From an uncultured beta proteobacterium (GTDB lineage: Bacteria; Pseudomonadota; Gammaproteobacteria; Burkholderiales; Rhodocyclaceae), in the NCBI GenBank assembly GCA_903917505.1, contig CAIXAY010000543.1, positions 1 to 7,199 on the forward strand: DNA of 7,199 nt. The letters are read 5' to 3'. Every line of letters starts with the position of its first letter. Positions within the stretch are counted from its first letter, which is position 1. This document shows positions 1 through 6,316 of this stretch, piece by piece. Under the pieces are notes generated by a model. It searched no databases, had not been told where the DNA came from, and saw only the letters and a program-made list of their open reading frames with translations. Both the position numbers and the translations under genes were made by a program.

Positions 1-528
1 CCCGGCTGCCGCCAAAATGATAGCGTCATACTCCCCCTCGTCGAGCTTGCGCAGGCGCGTATCGAGGTTGCCGCGCAGCGCCTCAATCGCCAGTTGCGGA
101 TAAGCGGCGCGCAGCAGCGCCGCGCGGCGCAGGGTGGAGGTGCCGCCGATGGCGCCCGCCGGCAAGGCGGCCAGGCCGTCATAGCGGTTGGAAACGAAAG
201 CGTCGCGCGCCTCTTCGCGGGCCAGGACGGCGGCCAGCGCAAAGCCTGCGGGCATCTCCATCGGCACGTCCTTGAGCGAATGCACGGCGAGGTCGGCGCG
301 GCCTTCGTGCAGGGCGACTTCGAGTTCCTTGACGAACAAGCCCTTGCCGCCGATCAGCGCCAGCGGCCGGTCGAGGATCTGGTCGCCGCGCGTCGTCATC
401 GCCAGGATCTCGACGCGGCAGCGCGGGTAGAGCGCGGCCAGGCGCGCCTGCACATGCTCGGCCTGCCACAGGGCCAGTCGCGATTCGCGGCTGGCAATAA
501 GCAAACGATCGGGGGCCGGGGCGGTCAA
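1..528 (-). CDS. hemC: Porphobilinogen deaminase (hydroxymethylbilane synthase), N-terminal part; 3' end outside window
   Basis: This enzyme polymerises four porphobilinogen molecules into hydroxymethylbilane, the linear tetrapyrrole of haem biosynthesis, in the cytoplasm. The window holds the first 176 codons, a little over half of a usual ~310-residue HemC. Visible family motifs are [14 protein letters not shown] at about 11-24, TTRGD at 45-49, [11 protein letters not shown] at 60-70, HSLKDVP at 83-89 with the catalytic Asp87 (E. coli Asp84), GTSTLRR around 130 and [10 protein letters not shown] near 155. The cofactor-attaching Cys lies beyond the left edge. The frame has no ATG near its beginning. 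I chose TTG at 528-526 because AGGA (539-536) sits 7 nt upstream and the protein then starts, like the family, about ten residues before the first conserved Arg. It follows the AlgR-like gene on the same strand after a 139-nt gap, the algZ-algR-hemC order known from Pseudomonas. Identity is very sure; the start is fairly sure. Confidence 0.96.
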   Translation of the reverse strand, partial: MTAPAPDRLLIASRESRLALWQAEHVQARLAALYPRCRVEILAMTTRGDQILDRPLALIGGKGLFVKELEVALHEGRADLAVHSLKDVPMEMPAGFALAAVLAREEARDAFVSNRYDGLAALPAGAIGGTSTLRRAALLRAAYPQLAIEALRGNLDTRLRKLDEGEYDAIILAAAG

Positions 529-578
529 GGCGGAATCCTGAAATTGAGGCGGTTGAAGAAACCGGGAAAAGAGTTGCG

Positions 579-610
579 ATTTTAGCACGCCGGCGCCGGC
601 CCCTTGTCGG
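579..610 (-). promoter_or_regulatory. Possible sigma70-type promoter for hemC
   Basis: In the 139-nt gap between the AlgR-like gene and hemC, the minus strand reads TAAAAT at 584-579, five of six matches to a -10 box. A weak CCGACA (610-605) lies 20 nt upstream as a possible -35, which is longer than ideal spacing. Transcription would begin near 572 and give a leader of about 44 nt. This is a motif match only; hemC may instead be read through from algR. Confidence 0.3.
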
Positions 611-612
611 CC

Positions 613-626
613 CGCGCCCGGGCGCG
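613..626. repeat. Perfect 14-bp GC palindrome between algR and hemC
   Basis: CGCGCCCGGGCGCG is a perfect inverted repeat with no spacer. A second perfect 12-bp palindrome, GCCGGCGCCGGC, lies at 589-600. Neither is followed by a T run on the minus strand, so a classical intrinsic terminator is not supported. They sit just upstream of the putative hemC -10 box. In DNA this GC-rich, such palindromes can arise by chance. Confidence 0.4.
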
Positions 627-667
627 ATGGTAGTTCTCAGGCGGCGAGTTGTCGCGGTCCCCGGCGA

Positions 668-1438
668 TCAGCCGCGCTGCTTGGCGTAGGATTTGACCAG
701 CGGCCACTGCCGGCGGCTGACCGGCAGCTTCTCGGGAACGCCGCGCAGCACCGCCTGCCATTGCGTCTCGGCATCGTCGGCGGCGCTTTTTTCAAAGCCG
801 ACAATCGCATCCTTGGCGACCAGAGCGCTGCGATGCAGGCGAATGAAGCGCTCCGCAAACTCTTCCTCGAGATGGCTCAGCGATTCGTCGAGCAGGTATT
901 CGCGGCTGGCCGTGCGCGCCGTGACGTACTTGAGGTCGGCCTTCAGATAGAGAATCTCGGGAAGCGGAATGAGCAGCAGCCGGCCGCGCTCATGGCAGGA
1001 CAGGTGCGTCCGCGCGCCTTGCTGCAACTGGGCGAGCACCTGCGGCGCAGCGGGACGACTCTGGCGCGCCTTCTGCATCGCGGCCAGCAGCCGTTGTGCG
1101 CGCACCGGCTTGAGCAGATAGTCGATGGCGTTGAGTTCGAAAGCCTCGACCGCGTAAGCATCGTAAGCGGTGACGAAAATGATCGCCGGGGGATGCTCGA
1201 GACGCGCCAAATGCCGCGCGAGTTCGATGCCGTCCATTTTCGGCATGCGGATGTCGATCAGCGCCACATCGACCGCCAGGCCCTCGATGGCCGCGAGCGC
1301 CAGCATGCCGTCGGCCGCCTCGGCCAGCACGGCGTTGGGCACTTCCGCCGCAATGTCGGCGAGCAGATCGCGCAGACGCAGACGCGCCGGCATCTCATCG
1401 TCGACGATCATCACCGCGAGCGGGCCCGCGCTATTCAC
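668..1438 (-). CDS. algR: LytTR-family response regulator, AlgR-like
   Basis: Cytoplasmic DNA-binding response regulator, predicted partner of the adjacent AlgZ-like kinase. In the 256-residue form, the receiver domain covers about 7-125: acidic pair Asp13-Asp14, phosphoacceptor Asp62 in [11 protein letters not shown], Thr90 and Lys110 (YLLKP). A LytTR DNA-binding domain covers about 144-251, recognisable by the DLKYVTART strand and the [10 protein letters not shown] signature. LytTR domains bind direct repeats of about 9-10 bp. I placed the start at GTG 1438-1436, which overlaps the stop of the kinase gene as GTGA and has GGAAGG (1451-1446) 7 nt upstream. Another in-frame GTG at 1456 would add six residues but has no ribosome site. 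The overlap implies translational coupling. The order argH/algZ-algR-hemC matches P. aeruginosa, where AlgR controls alginate and twitching; its targets here cannot be read from the window. The symbol rests on domain type plus synteny. Confidence 0.9.
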   Translation of the reverse strand: MNSAGPLAVMIVDDEMPARLRLRDLLADIAAEVPNAVLAEAADGMLALAAIEGLAVDVALIDIRMPKMDGIELARHLARLEHPPAIIFVTAYDAYAVEAFELNAIDYLLKPVRAQRLLAAMQKARQSRPAAPQVLAQLQQGARTHLSCHERGRLLLIPLPEILYLKADLKYVTARTASREYLLDESLSHLEEEFAERFIRLHRSALVAKDAIVGFEKSAADDAETQWQAVLRGVPEKLPVSRRQWPLVKSYAKQRG

Positions 1439-2469
1439 GCTTGCGCCTTCCCGCACGGCAAGACAATTCGCACGCGGTACTCGCGGCGGCCGTTCTTCAA
1501 CTCGACCTCCTTCGTTTCCAGTCGCGCCTCAAGATCATAATACAGCGCCAGCCGCTCGCGAATGTTCGCGAGCGCCATGTGATTGCCGCCGGGCGCCCCG
1601 CCGCCGGCCGGACAGGGGTTGGCCAGCCCGATATGCAGTTCGTTGCCCTTGCGGGCAAAGCGGATGCGCACGGTACCGACCTCGCTCGAGGGTTCGATGC
1701 CGTAATAGACGGCGTTTTCCAGCAAGGGTTGCAAGAGCAGCGGCGGCACCTTGAGGTCCTCGGGAATGTCGACCACCCCCCACTCGACGTTGAGCCGCTC
1801 GCCGAGGCGCAGCTTCTCGAGGTCGAGATACTGGCGGCACAGCGCGATCTCGTCGGCGAGCGGCAAGAGGTCGCGGTGATCGCGCATCAACGCGCGAAAC
1901 AGGTCGGCGAGTTCCTCGAGCGCCGTCTCGGCGCGCCGCGGCTCGGCGCGGATCAGCGACAGCACCGCGTTCAGGCTGTTGAACAGGAAATGCGGGCGGA
2001 TGCGCGCGGTCAGCGCCTGCAGTCGCGCTTCGGCGAGCGCCGGCGAAAAGGCCTTGGCGCGCAACGCGAAATAGAACAGCATCGCGCCGGCGGCGAAGCT
2101 CGCGAGTGCGGCGGCGCGCAACAAGCGCTGCCAGCCGCCGCCATCCATCGCCATGAAGCGCCAGAAATCGACGAGTTCGGCGGCCGACGCCGCGGCCCCG
2201 GCGACCACCAGCGCCTGGCCGGCCCACGCCGGCAGACGCCGCAGCACGTCGTCGAGCAAGGCCAGCAGCGTGAGATTGAAGAGCAGCAGCGGCTGCACCC
2301 AGGCGGCCATGTCGACGTAGCGTTGCGCCCAATCACTGATGCCCGCGCTCTGCACCAGCGCCGCGCCGGCTGCCAGCAGATTCGCGCCAAGCAGGATGCG
2401 CAGCATGACACCGAAATTCCGGAAATCCGGCAGCGGCCGTCCCACCAGGTTTTGCTTTATACTTGGCAT
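1435..2469 (-). CDS. algZ: AlgZ/FimS-like membrane sensor histidine kinase (LytS-type His_kinase fold)
   Basis: Predicted inner-membrane histidine kinase that phosphorylates the AlgR-like regulator encoded directly downstream. The 344-residue protein begins with a LPDFRNFG leader, followed by several hydrophobic segments at roughly 22-41, 56-75, 82-101 and 116-136. The His_kinase dimerisation motif [10 protein letters not shown] holds His160, the phosphorylation site of this family. A HATPase-like region follows, with the N-box [14 protein letters not shown] (Asn252) and the G-box [13 protein letters not shown] at about 296-308. No periplasmic ligand domain, PAS or HAMP is evident. The ATG at 2469 has no clear Shine-Dalgarno, but the LPDFRN segment resembles the family's N-terminus, so I kept it over the Met at residue 22. 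The stop overlaps the regulator start by 3 nt. One oddity is Tyr256 in the N-box, where LytS-type kinases often have His. Its signal is unknown. Confidence 0.9.
   Translation of the reverse strand: MPSIKQNLVGRPLPDFRNFGVMLRILLGANLLAAGAALVQSAGISDWAQRYVDMAAWVQPLLLFNLTLLALLDDVLRRLPAWAGQALVVAGAAASAAELVDFWRFMAMDGGGWQRLLRAAALASFAAGAMLFYFALRAKAFSPALAEARLQALTARIRPHFLFNSLNAVLSLIRAEPRRAETALEELADLFRALMRDHRDLLPLADEIALCRQYLDLEKLRLGERLNVEWGVVDIPEDLKVPPLLLQPLLENAVYYGIEPSSEVGTVRIRFARKGNELHIGLANPCPAGGGAPGGNHMALANIRERLALYYDLEARLETKEVELKNGRREYRVRIVLPCGKAQA
1446..1451 (-). promoter_or_regulatory. Ribosome binding site deciding the algR start
   Basis: GGAAGG on the minus strand lies inside the 3' end of the kinase gene, 7 nt before the GTG at 1438. 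The competing GTG at 1456 has no purine-rich stretch before it, so this site favours the start that overlaps the kinase stop codon. Confidence 0.6.
2458..2463 (+). promoter_or_regulatory. Possible -10 box for argH
   Basis: TATACT matches the sigma70 -10 consensus at five of six bases and lies 39 nt before the argH ATG, which would give a leader of roughly 33 nt. No recognisable -35 is found 16-18 nt upstream, where the sequence is GC-rich, so an activator could be needed. The box lies inside the first codons of the divergent algZ. Motif match only. Confidence 0.35.
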
Positions 2470-2475
2470 CAGGTC

Positions 2476-2481
2476 ATTCTA
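2476..2481 (-). promoter_or_regulatory. Possible -10 box for algZ-algR
   Basis: On the minus strand 2481-2476 reads TAGAAT, five of six matches to a -10 box. Its distance to the algZ ATG at 2469 is so short that transcription would begin at or beside the start codon, giving a leaderless or nearly leaderless mRNA. That would fit the lack of a Shine-Dalgarno there. No good -35 is seen. Confidence 0.25.
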
Positions 2482-2502
2482 GCCTATCAACCCGCCTCCA
2501 AC

Positions 2503-3900
2503 ATGTGCCCTTCGCCCCCATCCGCAGCGTCCCAATACACCTGGGCCGGCCGTTTTTCGGAACCGATGTCCGACCTCGTCAAACGCTACACGGCTTCGGT
2601 CGATTTCGACAAGCGCATGTGGCGCCAGGATATCCGCGGCTCGCTGGCGCATGCCAGGATGCTCGCCCGGCAGGAAATCATTTCGCCGCAGGACCTCGCC
2701 GACATCCAGCGCGGCATGACGCAGATCGTCGAGGAGATCGAAACCGGCGCCTTCGCCTGGTCGCTCGAACTCGAGGATGTGCACCTCAACATCGAAAAAC
2801 GCCTGACCACCCTGGTCGGCGACGCCGGCAAGCGCCTGCACACCGGCCGCTCGCGCAACGACCAGGTGGCGACCGACATCCGCCTTTACCTGCGCGATTC
2901 GATCGACGACATTCTGGTGCTGCTGACGCAATTCCAGAACAACCTGCTCGACCTCGCCGAGCGCGAAGCGGCGACGCCGATGCCGGGCTTCACGCACCTG
3001 CAGGTGGCGCAGCCGATCACCTTCGGCCATCACCTGATGGCCTGGTTCGAGATGACGCGCCGCGACGCCGAGCGCTTCGCCGACGTGCGCCGGCGCACCA
3101 ACCGCCTGCCGCTCGGCGCCGCCGCGCTGGCGGGCACGACCTATCCGATAGACCGCGAATTCGTCGCCCGGGAACTCGGCTTCGAGGGGGTCTGCGAGAA
3201 CTCGCTCGACGCCGTTTCCGATCGCGATTTCGCGATCGAATTCTGCGCCGCCGGCGCGCTGCTGATGATGCACTTCTCGCGCATGTCGGAAGAACTCGTG
3301 CTGTGGATGAACCCGCGCTTCGGCTTCGTCAAGATCGCCGACCGCTTCTGCACCGGCAGCTCGATCATGCCGCAGAAGAAGAATCCCGACGTGCCCGAAC
3401 TCGCGCGCGGCAAGACCGGGCGCGTCTACGGCCACCTGACCGCCCTGCTGACCCTGATGAAAGGCCAGCCGCTGGCTAACAACAAGGACAACCAGGAAGA
3501 CAAGGAACCGCTGTTCGACTGCGTCGACACGCTCACCGACACGCTGCGCATTTTCGCCGACATGATTTGCGGCGTCGCGGCCCGCCCCGACAACATGCGC
3601 GATGCGCTGCGCCAGGGCTATGCGACGGCCACCGACCTCGCCGACTACCTGACGCGCAAAGGCCTGCCCTTCCGCGACGCGCACGAAGCCGTCGGGCTCG
3701 CCGTGCGCCGCGCCGAAGAACTCGGCGTCGACCTGCCGCAGCTGTCGCTCGCCGAACTGCAGGGCTTTTCGCCGCTGATCGATACCGACATCTTCGCCGT
3801 GCTGACTGTCGAGGGCTCGCTGGCGGCGCGCCAGCACTTCGGCGGGACGGCGCCCGACCAGGTCCGCGCGGCCATCGCCCGGGCGCGGAGCCGGCCGTGA
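2503..3900 (+). CDS. argH: Argininosuccinate lyase
   Basis: Catalyses the last step of arginine synthesis, splitting argininosuccinate into arginine and fumarate, as a cytoplasmic homotetramer of the fumarase/aspartase superfamily. The 465-residue length is typical. Family motifs are WAGRFSEP at 14-21, [13 protein letters not shown] at 113-125, THLQ at 164-167 with the general-acid/base region His165, and the signature [11 protein letters not shown] at 285-295 carrying the catalytic Ser287. The C-terminal region with TATDLADYL at 375-383 is intact. The ATG at 2503 is the only plausible start: the frame stays open far upstream, but that part is antisense to algZ. No Shine-Dalgarno is visible. 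It is divergent from algZ, with 33 bp between start codons, and the kinase gene follows 24 bp after its stop on the same strand, so the two are likely co-transcribed. Confidence 0.98.
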   Translation: MCPSPPSAASQYTWAGRFSEPMSDLVKRYTASVDFDKRMWRQDIRGSLAHARMLARQEIISPQDLADIQRGMTQIVEEIETGAFAWSLELEDVHLNIEKRLTTLVGDAGKRLHTGRSRNDQVATDIRLYLRDSIDDILVLLTQFQNNLLDLAEREAATPMPGFTHLQVAQPITFGHHLMAWFEMTRRDAERFADVRRRTNRLPLGAAALAGTTYPIDREFVARELGFEGVCENSLDAVSDRDFAIEFCAAGALLMMHFSRMSEELVLWMNPRFGFVKIADRFCTGSSIMPQKKNPDVPELARGKTGRVYGHLTALLTLMKGQPLANNKDNQEDKEPLFDCVDTLTDTLRIFADMICGVAARPDNMRDALRQGYATATDLADYLTRKGLPFRDAHEAVGLAVRRAEELGVDLPQLSLAELQGFSPLIDTDIFAVLTVEGSLAARQHFGGTAPDQVRAAIARARSRP

Positions 3901-3924
3901 AGCGTAGCGACCGCTTTATCCGCC

Positions 3925-5211
3925 ATGGATAAGGTCGGCAAGTACGACCTCGTTCGCCAACTCGGCCGCGGCACGACGGCGACGGTCTATCTGGGCGTCG
4001 ATCCCTTCACCCAGCGCGAAGTCGCGATCAAGGTCGCTTTCCCCGGCATTCTCAGGAACCCCGAGCGCGGCAAGCTTTACACCCATCTCTTCCTCAACGA
4101 AGCCTCGCTGGTCGGCAAGCTCTCGCACCCGCACATCGTGCAGATTTTCGACGCGGTCGTCGCCGAAGACCTTTGCTACATCGTCATGGAATACGTTCCG
4201 GGCGGCACGCTCGAGGATTACTGCACGGCCGACAAGCTGCTGCCGATCGAGCGCGTCGTCGAGATCATCTTCAAGTGCACGCGGGCGCTCGACTTCGCCT
4301 ACCGCATCGGCATCACGCATCGCGACATCAAGCCGGCCAACATCCTTTTCGCCGACGACAATCCGAACTCGGCCGACATCAAGATTTCCGACTTCGGCGC
4401 GGCCATCGTCGATTCGCCGGAGCACACGCAGGTTTCCGGAATCGGCTCGCCGGCCTACATGTCGCCGCAGCAGGTCAGGGAACTGCCGCTCGACCATCAG
4501 ACCGACATCTATTCGCTCGGCGTCGTGATGTACCAGATGCTCACCGGACATCTCCCCTTCCTGGCGAGCAGCAGCTACAACATCATTTACCAGATCATCC
4601 ACACCGAGCCGGTCAAGCCTTCGGCGCTGCGCGCGCAAATCCCCGAGGTACTCGACGGCATCGTCGCGCGCGCCATGTGCAAGGACACCGCGCAGCGCTA
4701 TCAGAGCTGGGAGGAGTTCGCGCACGATCTGGCGCAGGCTTTTCGCAGCAAGCAGCTGCGCTTGCCGGCGCGCGACTTCGCCGAATCCGAGAAGTTCGAC
4801 ACCCTGCGCGAGCTGTCTTTCTTCGCCGATTTCTCTGACGTCGAAATTTGGGAAGTCTTGCGTTTCTCCCAGTGGCGCGGCGTCTCGCCCGGCGAGACGA
4901 TCATGCGCGACGGCGAACGCGGCGATTTTTTCTGCTTCGTCGCCGCCGGCGAACTCAAGGTGATCAAGAAAGGCCGGATCCTCAATCTGCTGCTCGCCGG
5001 CGACTGCTTCGGCGAAATGGCGGCGATCAGCCGCGGATCGCAAACGCGCGGCGCCGATGTCGTGGCGCTGACCGAGGCCAAGATCATCACGGTCAAGGGC
5101 GAAGCGCTACGGCAGGCGTCAGAAGCCTGCCGCATGCATTTCTACCAGGCCTTCCTCGAGGTTATGGCGAGCCGCCTGACGCTGGCCAACGCCCGCCTGG
5201 TCGCCGTCTAG
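3925..5211 (+). CDS. Soluble Hanks-type Ser/Thr protein kinase with C-terminal cyclic-nucleotide-binding domain
   Basis: Predicted cytoplasmic protein kinase of 428 residues with no membrane segment. The kinase domain spans about 7-273: P-loop LGRGTTATVYLG at 13-24, VAIK Lys36, alpha-C Glu59, catalytic loop HRDIKPAN at 132-139 (Asp134, Asn139), DFG at 156-158, activation-segment end GSPAYMSPQQ at 174-183, Asp194 of TDIYSLG, and Arg258. All core catalytic residues are present. Two departures are visible: the third P-loop glycine is Ala19, and the APE-motif Glu is Gln182. A cyclic-nucleotide-binding-type domain spans about 297-420. Its phosphate-binding cassette FGEMAAISRGSQTRGADVVA keeps Glu364 and Arg375, aligning with Glu72 and Arg82 of E. 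coli CRP, while CRP Ser83 is Gly376. There is no helix-turn-helix, so it is not a transcription factor. I infer that a cyclic nucleotide may gate kinase activity. It follows argH by 24 bp and shares stop bases with the convergent lipoprotein gene. Substrates are unknown. Confidence 0.92.
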   Translation: MDKVGKYDLVRQLGRGTTATVYLGVDPFTQREVAIKVAFPGILRNPERGKLYTHLFLNEASLVGKLSHPHIVQIFDAVVAEDLCYIVMEYVPGGTLEDYCTADKLLPIERVVEIIFKCTRALDFAYRIGITHRDIKPANILFADDNPNSADIKISDFGAAIVDSPEHTQVSGIGSPAYMSPQQVRELPLDHQTDIYSLGVVMYQMLTGHLPFLASSSYNIIYQIIHTEPVKPSALRAQIPEVLDGIVARAMCKDTAQRYQSWEEFAHDLAQAFRSKQLRLPARDFAESEKFDTLRELSFFADFSDVEIWEVLRFSQWRGVSPGETIMRDGERGDFFCFVAAGELKVIKKGRILNLLLAGDCFGEMAAISRGSQTRGADVVALTEAKIITVKGEALRQASEACRMHFYQAFLEVMASRLTLANARLVAV

Positions 5212-5750
5212 CGCGCGCACGACGGCGCGACGCCGCCCCGCCCGACCAGGTCCGGCCGCTGGTAGCTGGTGCGCATGATTCCCGTGCTCGCATCGAACAA
5301 AACATCGAATCGCGCCAGCTGGTTCCAGTCGTCGCAGAAGCTCCATTCCCACACCAGTTCGTCGCGCGCCTTGAAATACACCGTCCATTGCGGCTGTGGC
5401 GGCCCGAGCACGCGCAACACGGCCGGCTGATCGCTTTTTCCCGGCTCGAGCCGGGCGAAATGCTGCGTGTCGAGGACAGCTTCTATTCTCTCGAGCCGGC
5501 CATCGGCGTCGATATAGGCCATGAAGGTTTGCGTTCCGGACGGACCGCGCGGATAGGCCAATTGCTCGCGGCCGTCGGGTTCCTTCCAGCGCATCGCCGG
5601 TTCGCCCATCGAGGCGACGACTTCCGCCAGCGTCGACAGCCCGGGTTTAAGATTGCTGCCGCTGTAGGCGGCGCACCCGGCGAGAAAAACGGCGAGGCAA
5701 GCCAGAGCCGCACACGCCCGGCTTGCGGTAAGGCGACGCCGCATGGTCAT
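5208..5750 (-). CDS. Putative outer-membrane lipoprotein with two BamE/SmpA-like halves (copy A)
   Basis: Predicted 180-residue lipoprotein. An arginine-rich n-region and hydrophobic core lead to the lipobox LAGC with Cys26; the residue after Cys is Ala, which does not suggest inner-membrane retention. The mature part seems to hold two related units. The first, about 35-95, has KPGLSTLAEVVASMGEPAMR, a conserved REQLAYPRGPSG stretch and a DADGRLERIE end. The second, about 98-168, has FARLEPGKS, RVLGPP, LVWEWSF and VLFDASTGIMRTSYQ. The pattern of F..(L/I).PG.s....V...lG.P followed by Y or W and a final strand resembles SmpA/OmlA (BamE) proteins; that assignment is inference. It is a paralogue of the gene 21 bp upstream. 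GGGGGAAG lies 4 nt before the first ATG (5750) and 10 nt before a second in-frame ATG (5744), so either start may be used. Its TAG stop shares CTAG with the kinase stop. Function unknown. Confidence 0.85.
   Translation of the reverse strand: MTMRRRLTASRACAALACLAVFLAGCAAYSGSNLKPGLSTLAEVVASMGEPAMRWKEPDGREQLAYPRGPSGTQTFMAYIDADGRLERIEAVLDTQHFARLEPGKSDQPAVLRVLGPPQPQWTVYFKARDELVWEWSFCDDWNQLARFDVLFDASTGIMRTSYQRPDLVGRGGVAPSCAR
5521..5683. repeat. Direct repeat unit 1 (conserved block of lipoprotein copy A)
   Basis: This block matches 6061-6223 at a constant offset of 540 bp. By hand count 144 of 163 bases agree (about 88%), including an unbroken 41-base identity (5527-5567) and a 32-base one (5584-5615). 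The neighbouring 120 bases (5401-5520) agree at only about 75%. Confidence 0.85.
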
Positions 5751-5771
5751 TGGTCTTCCCCCCGCATGGAA

Positions 5772-6281
5772 TCAGACGCCAAAGTCGATCGGGTAATCCT
5801 GACGCTGGTAGGTCGAGCGCACGATGCCGCTCGACGCGTCGAACACCACGCCGAGGTAAGCCGCTTGCCTCCAGTCGTCTTCAAAACGCCATTCCCAGAT
5901 GAGTTCATTGCGCGCGCGATATTCTACACTCGAATAATATGGGCCGAGTATGCGCAACACCGCCGCCTTGTCACTCTTGCCGCTCTCGATGCGGGCAAAG
6001 TGCCGCATGTCGAGCACGCCTTCAATGCGTTCCAGGCGGCCATCGGCGCCGATGTAGGCCATGAAAGTTTGCGTTCCGGACGGACCGCGCGGATAGGCCA
6101 ATTGCTCACGGCCGTCGGCGTCTTTCCAGCGCATCGCCGGTTCGCCCATCGAGGCCACCACTTCGGGCAGCGTGGCGATACCCGGCTTGAGATTGCTGCC
6201 GCTGTAGCTGGCGCACCCGGCGATCAGCACCGCGCCGCCCAGAAGAATACCGCCCAGCAACATTGAAAGAGATTTGCGCAT
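5772..6281 (-). CDS. Putative outer-membrane lipoprotein with two BamE/SmpA-like halves (copy B)
   Basis: Predicted 169-residue lipoprotein and close paralogue of the gene just downstream. The signal peptide MRKSLSMLLGGILLGG leads to the lipobox LIAGC with Cys23, followed by Ala. The mature protein repeats the copy A layout: KPGIATLPEVVASMGEPAMR, REQLAYPRGPSG, GADGRLERIE, then FARIESGKS, LRILGP, LIWEWRF and VVFDASSGIVRSTYQ. The frame extends upstream to 6320, but the ATG at 6281 is preferred: GGAGG (6291-6287) lies 5 nt before it and a proper signal peptide then starts at once. It follows grxD by 35 nt on the same strand and precedes copy A by 21 nt, so prmC-grxD-copy B-copy A could be one transcript. 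The resemblance to BamE/SmpA rests on motif pattern only; function is unknown. Confidence 0.87.
   Translation of the reverse strand: MRKSLSMLLGGILLGGAVLIAGCASYSGSNLKPGIATLPEVVASMGEPAMRWKDADGREQLAYPRGPSGTQTFMAYIGADGRLERIEGVLDMRHFARIESGKSDKAAVLRILGPYYSSVEYRARNELIWEWRFEDDWRQAAYLGVVFDASSGIVRSTYQRQDYPIDFGV
6061..6223. repeat. Direct repeat unit 2 (conserved block of lipoprotein copy B)
   Basis: Partner of the 5521-5683 block, same orientation. It encodes the lipobox cysteine through the first BamE-like half. The perfect tracts here are 6067-6107 and 6124-6155. Confidence 0.85.
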
Positions 6282-6286
6282 GCCGG

Positions 6287-6291
6287 CCTCC
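6287..6291 (-). promoter_or_regulatory. Ribosome binding site for lipoprotein copy B
   Basis: GGAGG on the minus strand, 5 nt before the ATG at 6281. It decides between this start and the longer open frame beginning at 6320, which would overlap the end of grxD. Confidence 0.7.
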
Positions 6292-6316
6292 AAATCAAGC
6301 ATCCGCGAGGAAACGA

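Noticed and set aside
94..585. 163-residue plus-strand open frame at the left edge
   Set aside because: Antisense to hemC, whose motifs read clearly on the minus strand.
613..626. Intrinsic terminator after algR
   Set aside because: The palindrome has no loop and no T tract on the minus strand, so it does not fit a rho-independent terminator.
761..1540. 259-residue plus-strand open frame
   Set aside because: Antisense to the response regulator and the end of algZ; no domain or ribosome site recognised.
1441..2502. Long plus-strand open frame that runs in phase into argH (apparent 819-residue protein)
   Set aside because: It is antisense to algZ, whose motifs are unmistakable. The upstream part has no recognisable domain and is the His/Gln/Arg-rich kind of translation that GC-rich antisense gives; real argH starts at 2503.
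2479..3837. 452-residue minus-strand open frame
   Set aside because: Antisense shadow of argH, which has intact catalytic motifs; the antisense product shows no domain.
3916..5043. 375-residue minus-strand open frame
   Set aside because: Antisense to the kinase gene, with low-complexity Arg/Asp/Val-rich composition produced by the codon bias of the sense gene.
5521..6223. Insertion sequence or CRISPR-like direct repeats
   Set aside because: There are only two units, 540 bp apart, each inside an intact lipoprotein gene; no transposase, terminal inverted repeats or spacers are present. Gene duplication explains them.
4848..6266. 472-residue plus-strand open frame crossing the kinase end and both lipoprotein genes
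   Set aside because: It is out of frame with the kinase CNB domain and antisense to both lipoproteins. Its internal repeat merely mirrors the lipoprotein duplication.
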